Assembly: GCA_029959085.1 (NCBI GenBank)
Contig: JARWIR010000008.1
Location: 8,370,001 to 8,434,000 of the forward strand
Length of the DNA: 64,000 nucleotides
Direction of reading: 5' to 3'
Origin: Nemophila menziesii
Lineage: Eukaryota > Streptophyta > Magnoliopsida > Boraginales > Hydrophyllaceae
Below, piece after piece: positions 57,001 through 64,000 of the stretch. Positions within the stretch are counted from its first letter, which is position 1. Each line of letters starts with the position of its first letter. A program made the position numbers and the translations under genes. The notes under the pieces were generated by a model. That model saw only the letters and a program-made list of their open reading frames with translations. It had not been told where the DNA came from and did no database searches.

Positions 57001-57807
57001 ATGTGGAACATGAAGAATAGAATTGAGACAAAAAATTGATGAAGAATTAGAGAACTTACTGTGGCCTATGTTAGCAATTTCCAATGAATGACCATTTCCC
57101 ACTGAGACTGGGCTTGAACCATTATAAGGTGTAGCAGATTGAAGATGAGAAACATCATTAGTCACATGGCTATTATCCCCTGAATCTAAGTACCATAGAT
57201 CAGGATTTGAGGCTACATCATGTTCAGGATGTGAAGTAACATTATAAGCTACTTTAGCTTGAGCTTTTGGTGAAGGAAAATTAACAAAATCAGTTATAGA
57301 CCAACAATCAATAGCTATATGTCCAAAATGCGTACAAATTTGACAGGTAAATGAAGCATTACCAGTATTAGATGAAGAATTAGTTGCGTTTGAGTGTGAG
57401 AATGGTTGATTGAAGTTTCCTCGAGATCTACCACGACCTCTTCCTCTATTCGAAAAACCCCGACCTCTACCTTGCGATGAATGAGGTGAAGGCATAGAAG
57501 GAGTAAAAAGAGATGTATGAATCGAGTTTGAGGATTCAGCTGAACTAGACATCTTCATATGTGATTCTTCAGATGTGAGAAGACTGCCAAGTGAATGGAA
57601 ACTCAGAGTAGATGTCTGAGCATTAGTTATACGCACACTTGACTTGAATTGATTATACTCCGATGGAAGACCATTTAAAGTATATAGAATTACATCCTCC
57701 AAAGTGAGAGAAGAAGCAGCTATATCCAAAGCATCGCAAATATCTTGAATCTCAGCAAGATATTCCTGCATAGACGCATCTTCAACTGATGCACATGAGT
57801 TCGGCAT
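54004..57807 (-). CDS. Ty1-copia polyprotein: late gag, protease, integrase, reverse transcriptase, RNase H (1267 codons)
   Basis: Order along the frame: gag end with SMQEYLAEIQDICDALD; CCHC knuckle CQICTHFGHIAIDC (about residue 157); protease WYLDSGDNSHVTND (about 205); integrase HLRLGHHSS...CNACSTSK zinc part (about 352-385), ELIHTDVWGP, FVDDFTRFTW, RSDNSGEYLS and PEQNGISERKHRHLIE (D,D,E core); reverse transcriptase YKARLVARGFLQEFG, QLDFLNAFLNG, SLYGLKQAPRAWY and YVDDLLIT (about 924); RNase H DSDWASD and STEAEYRAL (about 1130). This integrase-before-RT order defines Ty1-copia. Pol is open to the end. The true start is in gag upstream, with a one-base shift near 57775; the Met at 57807 is only the first in this frame. 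Confidence 0.92.
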   Translation of the reverse strand: MPNSCASVEDASMQEYLAEIQDICDALDIAASSLTLEDVILYTLNGLPSEYNQFKSSVRITNAQTSTLSFHSLGSLLTSEESHMKMSSSAESSNSIHTSLFTPSMPSPHSSQGRGRGFSNRGRGRGRSRGNFNQPFSHSNATNSSSNTGNASFTCQICTHFGHIAIDCWSITDFVNFPSPKAQAKVAYNVTSHPEHDVASNPDLWYLDSGDNSHVTNDVSHLQSATPYNGSSPVSVGNGHSLEIANIGHSKFSNSSSIFCLNSILHVPHIASILLSISKFTSDNNCYLIFTSDCVKICDNVSHKVLFQGICKNGLYPLTLGGSSVSFPSSSSTSIQCLSSKVVSSSSAMLWHLRLGHHSSNASIPLSSTLQTKLDYHGINCNACSTSKSHKLPFKLSTTKSCTPFELIHTDVWGPSPITSCSLFSYYIVFVDDFTRFTWVYPMKHKHEVCDIFQSFYKLVQTQFQLSIKCLRSDNSGEYLSHSLRLFLQTHGVVHQTSCPHTPEQNGISERKHRHLIETTFSLLSHSGLDSKYWLEALSVSVYLIILLPTPTLSNISPYQQLYHTLPTYSHLCVFGCLCHPWLRPYATNKLASRSEPCVFLGYCTHFKGYKCLSIKTKRVFISRHVLFDELNFPFQKSNKVPCSYSLSESNSASYIDLFNPLPNLNSLSQIPQFNLDNSSNTQNSPPPPPPPPPPSKSSSTSCHPMVTRRQTGTLRPSYKCQSLVIQSIPLEPVSYKEASKHLCWQQAMNDEYQALTSQNTWTLVPPPLGRTPISCKWTYKIKSHANGDIARYKARLVARGFLQEFGIDYMETFSPVVKHQTIRIILSMATTYSWDIRQLDFLNAFLNGILDEDVFMAQPTGFVDKEHPSFVCKLNRSLYGLKQAPRAWYQLLNSFLISNGFTVSTSDSSMFIPGSSSTLTIILVYVDDLLITIADKSIIAQVISTLKSRFKMQDLGLLSYFLSLEVTRSSTHLLVSQANYAASILNRAGLSDCKSSPIPTVNKYTVVSNHGLLPFEDPTLFRSLTGALQYLTITRPDISYAVDQICQSMHKPTNSDYDALQKLLCYIKGTLHYSLSFTSSTNLHIKAFSDSDWASDITNRRSTTGYCIFLGNNLISWGSKKQSTVSRSSTEAEYRALAFVSAEIKWISFLLRDLKFIPHTPVLACDNISAIALVSNPVFHSRTRHIDIDFHFVREQVKAKCLSLIHVPSSSQVADVFTKSLSTAAFMNLLHKLPLLQQFSLRGDDSIYTAQQSNSSKAPTAVITEG
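54074..54083 (-). other. Polypurine tract
   Basis: The minus strand reads ...cttgagggggga directly before the 3' LTR; plus-strand DNA priming site. Confidence 0.85.
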
Positions 57808-58184
57808 TGACTCACAAAGATTTCCTCCAATTTGTGCCAGACATCATAAGAATATGGAAGCCTGACTACTTGTGATAGAATTGAAGGAATCATAGCAAAA
57901 ACCAGAGATACCCGGAGTTCTTGATCGACGATTAACCAAGTAGAATACTCAGAACTAGTGGTTAAAGGTCGATTAATTGAACCATTAACATGAGTTAAGT
58001 AACCATGGGCTTCTAACACAGCTTCAAGCTGTGCTTTCCACAGAACATAGTTTGTGGAATCCAATTTAATTTGGATTAAAGAGGCCCAATTTTGACGAAG
58101 TAATAATAAAGCTGCTGGAACAGCAGCACTTGAAGAGATTAATGGTGATGCTGTAGATGAAGACGCCATTGAAGAGGACGCCAT
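57720..58184 (-). pseudogene. Ty1-copia gag N-terminal part, shifted out of frame with pol
   Basis: ATG at 58184 (MASSSMASS...), then the gag signature IKLDSTNYVLWKAQLEAVLE, GYLTHVNGSI, STWLIVDQELRVSL and DVWHKLEEIF. It is a UBN2/gag-type capsid. Close to 57775 a one-base change moves the frame relative to SMQEYLAEIQ in pol. The two frames together would make one polyprotein. The frameshift probably makes the copy non-autonomous. Confidence 0.85.
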
Positions 58185-58250
58185 TGACAGCGGAAAGGAT
58201 CGAGAAGCAGAGAGAAGCTTTAAAAAAGCAAAGAAAAATCTCTCTTGTGT

Positions 58251-58263
58251 GCACTTGATACCA
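58251..58263 (-). other. Primer-binding site
   Basis: The minus strand reads tggtatcaagtgc immediately after the 5' LTR; TGGTATCA matches the initiator Met-tRNA type used by plant copia elements. Confidence 0.85.
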
Positions 58264-58505
58264 TGTTAACAATAGAGAGAATGAAGAGTAATATTATATA
58301 TTTATGTGTGTGTTACAATGATAGAGATATATGTGTTTATATAGATACAAATTCACTCCCACACTCACACAATCGGTTCACTCATATACATACAGCTATA
58401 GTGTATGTATTTGTCTAACTATATTTGATTCCTTCTTATCCTTCTGTTATGACAGTTTTAGGTTCCTTGCTGGAGTTTGACTGCTGAGCTGTATATATAC
58501 TATCA
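58264..58505 (-). repeat. 5' LTR of the copia element
   Basis: 242 bp, differing from the 3' LTR at four positions by eye: one in ctatagt(a/g)tatg and three in the agctgtaggtg/agttttaggtt stretch. Confidence 0.95.
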
Positions 58506-58510
58506 GGTAG

Positions 58511-59510
58511 TGGGTTAAGATGGTATATTCTTCCTGTAATTTAATGGATTATCAATGCGTGTTTCTTTCAAGTGAGATAGCTTCAGAGTCCATAGTATTT
58601 AACAGTTTAAACTCATCATAAGCTTTTTTTCCAGTTTTACAAGTAATGTTTGGGCAGATTTCCACATTTTCGAAAAAAATTTGTTACGAGCTTTCCAGAT
58701 GGACCATAGAGTTCAGATTGCCATCGCCACCTGGTTAAAACCTATATCATTTACTTTTGGATCAATGTTAATAAGGTTTTGTAACCATTGATCTAATCTA
58801 AGATTTAAATCATGCGAGGTTTTAAAAGCACAGGGAGTTGCAAACCAAGTTTCTCTCGCATGTGAACAATAGAAAAATAGGTGTTCTGTATATTCATGTT
58901 CAGTGGTACAGATTTTACAATAACTATTAACGGCTTTTCTATTGAATTTATTAGATTCAGTAGGTATTGCATTTGAGATAATTCTCCAAACAAATTATTT
59001 AATTTAGGAGGAATATCCAGGCTCCAAATTTTGTCCCAGAATGTATCTTCAAGTTTAAATGAAGTAGAGGGGCCATTTTGTGAATTTATAGTATTTTGGG
59101 CAAGTTTCACTTTAGTAATGTTTTGATAGACCCCTTTTGTTGTTTAATTGCCTTTAAGGTCATGATTCCAAGTAATAGTGTCTTTTGCCCCTGTTATATT
59201 AATATTTATATCAGCAATAGTATCAACACTATTGTGGGGTATATTGTTCTTTAGAAGATCAGTGCTCCAAGAATTACCAGAGTTAATAAATTCTGAAACA
59301 TTTTTAAGCACACTATTAGTAGTATTGATTAAAGAAATTTGTACATTGTTTTGGTCAGATTGAGGAATCCAATCATCCTCCCAAAATTTTATATCTTTTC
59401 CATTCCCAATAGTATAGTGAATATCATTGATATAGTTATACTTTCCAAGGAGCAAACTTCTCCATCCCAAAGAGGGATTGTAACCTAAATTTGCCTCATG
59501 AAAATTTATA
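58511..59510 (-). pseudogene. LINE ORF2 fragment upstream of the copia insertion (zf-RVT region)
   Basis: From 59510 leftward: HEANLGYNPSLGWRSLLLGK, YTIGNGKDIKFWEDDWIP, then FWDKIWSLDIPPKLN and, in shifting frames, a Cys/His part with EHEYTEHLFF-like text near 58890. It matches the LINE at 31300-31960 (AQLGNNPSWGWKSLLVG, TEHLFFEC) in order and content, so it is the same LINE group. Frameshifts near 58985 and 59140 disable it. Confidence 0.8.
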
Positions 59511-59591
59511 ATTATTATTGTTATTTATTATCATTGCTACAACTCTCCAACTATTATTATTATTTTTATTTATAATTATTTAATTTTTTTT

Positions 59592-62500
59592 ACGGTTGAG
59601 AAAGTTACAAAATAAAAGCACAAATATAAAATAAACCCCTTAATTTATTCCTAATTTATAAAATTCCGTAATGATCCCAGTCATTGATGTTTGTCGTGCT
59701 ATTATCCTATGTCTGGCTTTTTTTGCTAGTTTATCAGCCTAGGTGTTGAGGTGACGTGGGATGTGTCTAAAACTGACCGGACCTGTCTCCACTGCCAGTT
59801 TATCGATGTGGATCAACAACGGTTTGAGTGTCCAACTAGCCATCGACACTTGCTTGATCCCTCAAATCACTTCAAGGTTAGCCGCCGACACTTGCTTGTA
59901 TTCATTTTATTAATCTAAATTATGTTTTAAGTAAAAAAATAGGTCTTCTTTTCGTTAGGGAATTGTCTTCCCAACTCCAAAGCATTGATTATTGCATGGG
60001 TTTCCTCCTTCGCTATTGAGTTACATTCAATATCTTTATAATGTTCTATTCGAGATCCATCGTGTTTTTGAATTTGAACAATTCAAATCCCGATTGGACT
60101 ATATAGATGATCAAACGATGCATCACATGAAAAAATAATGTTCGTCTGAAAATCTATACTAGCCCTTGCAGTTTCTACCGTATCTGATTTGCTCCCTTAA
60201 CTCTGCTCAAAACTGAACCATCCATTCCGAAAATGTTCTTTCATATTTCTATTCATAACTCTAATTATATCATCTGTATCTATCTCGATATGACTATGTC
60301 GACTCTTTAGTTTGACCTTCCAAATATTCCAAATCATCAATAATATATAAGTCGTTATGACCTCTTTCTGCCATCCCTCGTCAACATACACATCAATAAT
60401 CTTGAGTATCCGTTGACCTAGATCTCCGATCACATTGTGTTGTATATTCATTTGTAAAGTTGATCATGCACAAACTATTTTTGCCACCCTACACTTGAGA
60501 AGTAGATGTCACCTGTCTCTTTTTCCATATGGCACCACATACATTCAGCTTTCACGTCACATTTCCCTTTTTCTAAATTCTTCCCCGTTAGAATCGCATT
60601 ATTACAAGTTTTCCAATTAAAATTCTAACTTTGGTCGGAACGTTGGTCTTCCAAACAATTTTCTAGAGACTACTAGTGCTAGAAATTATATCCGTCGATT
60701 GGTGAGGTTCTTTAAACAAAATCTAATATGTAAGTAATTTATATCCTGTCTTTATAACATACTCTCTATTTTTTGCGTACGGTAGTATAAATTTATCTTT
60801 CGTGACCAGTGTAATAATCTTCTCCCTAATGATAACTGGAATAATAGGCTCCATACTATCTTATTTAATACTTCGGTGTTCCATTCTGTAGTGTTTTCCT
60901 TCCACAAATCTTCAACCTTTTCTAACAAACAATATCTTGGTTTTTCTAGTTTCCAGTGTGTATTGAACCATTTATCGTTCCAAATATTAATAAGTTCTCC
61001 ATTTCCAATTTGATATCTTCCATATTTTTAAAAGATCACGGTCTTCCAATAAACTGGCCCACGACCTTGTTCTAGACTGTCTTAGTTTAACATCGAGAAA
61101 GTTACCCTTAGGAAAGTATATACCTTTTAATAATCGAGAAGCCAACATGTTTGGATTATTTAAAATTCACCATGTATGAGAAGCCAAAACTGATGTATTC
61201 ATTTGTTTGAAATCTTTAAATCCCATGCCTCCTAGAATCTTACTTACGATAAGTTTTTCCCAAGCCATCAATTGAATCCTAGTTTTCTCACCTGAATTCC
61301 ACCAAAAATTTAAAATTAAAGAGATTAGCTTATTACATAATCTTATAGAAAATAAAATATAGACATTAAATAATTGGCAATGCTTGCAAAACTGCCTTGA
61401 TCAGTACTTCTTTCCCTCCATTTGATAACATGTGTGCCTGTCATCCTTCTGTTTTCTGTAAGAACTCTCCATATTAGTGATTGCACCTTTGATTGTTCAT
61501 GACACAAAGGGATCCCTAGATATTTACCAATATCTTCTTTCTCTAAAATATGTAATATGTATGTGACTTGATCTCTATATTATTTCGGTGTGTCCTTAAC
61601 AAAACATATCGATGACTTATTAAAATTGATTTTCTAACCTGATCCTGCACAATAAGTAGATATGCAATCCAGGAATTTCTCAACCTCATTACCATCCAGT
61701 GTTAGGAAAAATAGTGAATCATCAGCAAACAACAAATGAGATATAGTCGGGCAATTCCCTGTTACATGAATTCTTTTAAGACGGTGTTGTGACACTTTGG
61801 TTACAATCAAACCTATTAGTGATTATGTCATTAAAGAAAACAAGAAAGGGGACAGTGGACCACCTTGCCTTAACCCCCGTTCTGGATTGAACTCACACAT
61901 TCAATCTCCATTGAAATTAATTTGAAATGATACTGACGAAATACAAATCAAGATCTAGTTAATTCATTTTTCATCAAACCCTAATTTTTTTAAGACTAAT
62001 AACATAAAGTCCCATCGAACCTGGTCATATGCCTTTGCCATGTCTAATTTTACAACTGCCATGGCTTTGGGTTTTTCCTTTTCCGCTTCATGTATAAAGA
62101 TATTTCATGGGCCACCAATATATTATCTTGAATCGCTCTGTATTTTATAAAGTTTGATTGCGTTGGTTATACTAATTCATCCATAAATTCTTGTAATCTG
62201 TTTGCCAAAATCTCCGCATTGATTTTATATCCAATGTTAACACACGATATTGGCCTGTAATCCCCGACCCCTTCTTGTTTTTCCCCTTTTAGTATAAGTG
62301 TTATCAAAGTGTCATTTAACTTATCGAGAGAGATATTGTTATTAAAGAAATCTTGAGCCATTTATTAAACATCAGATTGAATAATATCCGTAAATTCCTA
62401 GTAAAATTTACCATTTAAAATATATGGACCTAATGTTTTAGACGGTGACATGTCAAAAACTGTTTTACGTACCTCTTCCAAAATGTTAGTGATTGTGTAA

Positions 62501-63640
62501 GTTTATCATTCATGGCAGATGTGACTATCTGCTTTATATCGACGGTCGACTCCTCTATTTGTTCATTATTCAGTTCTTTAAATAAATTGATGTAGTAACT
62601 TTGAAAACAAATTTGGACCTCTGATACTTCATCTTTCCAATTTCCATTACCATATTTAATCCTATGTATTCTATTAACATTTCTTCTATGGACTGTTGAC
62701 AAATAAAAGAATTTAGTGTTTTTATCCTCATATTTTATCCATTCATGCCTCGCTCTATCATACCAATATTTTTCTTCATCTTCATAAGCCTTCTTAATTT
62801 CTTTTTTTAATATCATCTGCTCTTACTATTTCCAGTCTGTATGAGGTTGGTTATCCAACATTATCAATTTATCATTTAATTATCTGATCCTATTTTCATT
62901 ATTTTTTAACGTCCTTCGGCTCCATCTCTTTATTGATATGATAGCCTTTTTGAAACAAAATTAGGCAACGATTCTCCATAGCCTGGGTCACCCCACACAG
63001 TCTTGATGACCTCTCCACATTGTTCATTTTCCAACCACATTGTTTCAAATTTAAACTGTTTTTGTCACTGAGTCCTTGATTAGTCATATTGTAAAATTAG
63101 CGGACAATGATCTAACCCAATCGTCGGTGGAACAACTATTTGCGCGTTAGTGTATATGTTCATCCATTCATTGGAAGCAAACGCTCGATCGAGTTTGACC
63201 TTGACAAGATTATCACCTCCTCAGTTAGTCCAAGTAAAATAGCAACCATACGAGTAAATTTCCAATAAACCATTATTCCATATGAACATATTAAATTCCT
63301 GAATATATTTATTGTTCGGAGATGTATTACTAAATTTCTCAATCGTATTTAATATATCATTAAATTCACCTATTATTATCCAAGGTTTATTATTTTATTC
63401 TTATACCATATAGTAATTTCATCCCAAAGTTTTTATCTATATTCAAATTTATTCGGAGCGTGAATGCAAACTATATAATAGGGAAAACGGGTATGATTAA
63501 TAAGAAATATTACCAAGTAGTGACTAAACATAACGAATCTAACTTAATATCTGCTTGTAAAATTACCAAAATACCCCTAAAATGGTACGTAGGCCTAACG
63601 GGGTCCCCTAATAAAACTATTGACATATTTAAAGTTTTTT
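59592..63640 (-). pseudogene. Decayed L1-type LINE, endonuclease to RNase H
   Basis: Minus-strand pieces in order: endonuclease VCIHAPNKFEY (about 63450), FNDILNTIEKFSN, LDRAFASNEWMNIY and GLDHCPLILQYD (about 63100); linker EKYWYDRARHEWIKYEDKNT then KFF (about 62740); reverse transcriptase LDKLNDTLITLILKGE, DYRPISCVNIGYKINAEILA then NRLQ (about 62250); DLGQRILKIIDVYVDEGW (about 60400); RNase H end ASWTLKPLLIHIDKLAVETG, HIPRHLN then stop, ADKLAKKARHRI (about 59720-59830). The A-tail is the T-run at 59584-59591. There are many stops and shifts. The right end is uncertain. Confidence 0.75.
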
Positions 63641-64000
63641 AAAACATCAAAAGAATCTGTAGAACATAACATAGTTTTACAAAATAGGCAATACCTGGTT
63701 TAAACCTTCCTATTACGGACTTGATACTGGAGACTATCAAGGGCACCCGTATACCCTGGTGGATTCAAACCAGCGTACTCATTGAACGTCCTCCGGAGTC
63801 TTGGGGGCTTACCCGGTGAAAATTATTTTTTTATCTTCACCCAATCGTCACCAACCTTCTTGTACGAGCAATTCCTGACTTGGCCCAAGTTGGCCCATTG
63901 CTCCATAGATCTCCCTTATCTAAATTGGCTCAAAGGTAAAACCTCATTGCACTACTTACCCAAGGTTTGACCCAAAACATAAATTCCCTGTTGTTTCCAA
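63641..64000. other. Unassigned end of window
   Basis: A less AT-rich stretch (63690-63930) contains ggattcaaaccagcg and tacccggtgaaaa. It may belong to another retroelement cut by the window end; nothing can be assigned. Confidence 0.3.

Larger units (their letters stand above)
53832..58505 (-). mobile_element. Complete Ty1-copia retrotransposon, young
   Basis: 4674 bp with 242-bp LTRs starting TGTTAAC/ending TATCA (plus-strand view), flanked by GGTAG at 53827-53831 and 58506-58510. The LTRs differ at four sites by eye count (under 2 percent). Primer site and polypurine tract are in place. It sits inside the RNase H region of a LINE. Confidence 0.97.
53314..59531 (-). mobile_element. 5'-truncated L1-type LINE, split by a Ty1-copia insertion
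   Basis: Flanked by cattgctacaa at 53303-53313 and 59532-59542, with a T-rich tail (tttttatttttttaacg) at the left. The coding remains continue on both sides of the copia element in the same orientation. About 1.5 kb of LINE is left once the copia element is removed. The right flank (from 59543) leads into another LINE. Confidence 0.85.

Noticed and set aside
63690..63800. SINE or tRNA-like sequence (ggattcaaacc)
   Set aside because: Only a single box B-like word; no box A, tail or flanking duplication was found.

Overview
The window is AT-rich plant nuclear DNA, most likely from a eudicot. Evidence: GT-AG introns of 60-530 bp, plant L1-type LINEs with DUF4283-type ORF1 proteins, a Ty1-copia element with a Met-tRNA-type primer site, FAR1-like and plant GRF-like zinc-finger sequences, and Helitron, MULE, Stowaway- and Tourist-like elements. 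I cannot name the species. Nothing bacterial or viral (episomal) was seen. Almost everything is transposon-derived, in nested layers; one ordinary host gene is credible.

Layout. 1-1.7 kb: relics of two LTR-type elements. 1.7-4.5 kb: a broken FAR1-like gene (SWIM finger plus an intron-split CCHC knuckle), then an apparently intact three-exon gene for a two-finger GRF-like protein with a C-terminal membrane anchor (3234-4483). 5-9 kb: LINE RNase H debris, a TA microsatellite and a Helitron relic. 8.9-17.1 kb: a Helitron whose 5' tip is split by a second, complete Helitron (8939-12322) carrying over 2 kb of degenerate CCTTAA/CCTTAG array. 17.6-23.4 kb: more Helitron-type sequence with a chloroplast CtpA protease fragment and a 1.75 kb MULE with 9-bp target duplications. 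23.5-25.2 kb: LTR-like relic carrying a Tourist-like MITE. 25.8-29 kb: minus-strand relative of the array Helitron, with a SINE and a TA microsatellite. 29.2-32.9 kb: 5'-truncated LINE with clean target duplications. 34.7-37.1 kb: LINE 3' fragments, a palindromic minisatellite, Helitron ends and a Stowaway-type MITE. 37.1-44.7 kb: two minus-strand Helitrons carrying exons of an ELMO-domain gene fused to a sugar-phosphate translocator fragment, a WLM metalloprotease and a bHLH factor. 45-47 kb: foldback/MITE-type inverted repeats. 47.1-53 kb: full-length LINE with intact ORF2 and ORF1 broken by one stop. 53.3-59.5 kb: second LINE, itself split by a young Ty1-copia element (53832-58505). 59.6-63.6 kb: heavily decayed LINE.

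Main theme. The Helitrons share a TC(TATAT..) start, a GTGCCTTAAGGCAC-type hairpin and a CTAG end, and several share a repeated GC-richer module (cttcccaccaagccgctc ... cccaaattaag|gtaaaa) that looks like a portable leader exon ending in a splice donor. Downstream of the modules lie different gene fragments, many keeping splice sites. I infer a non-autonomous, gene-capturing Helitron family; no Rep/helicase protein is present in the window. All homologies come from recognising motifs by eye; no database search was run.
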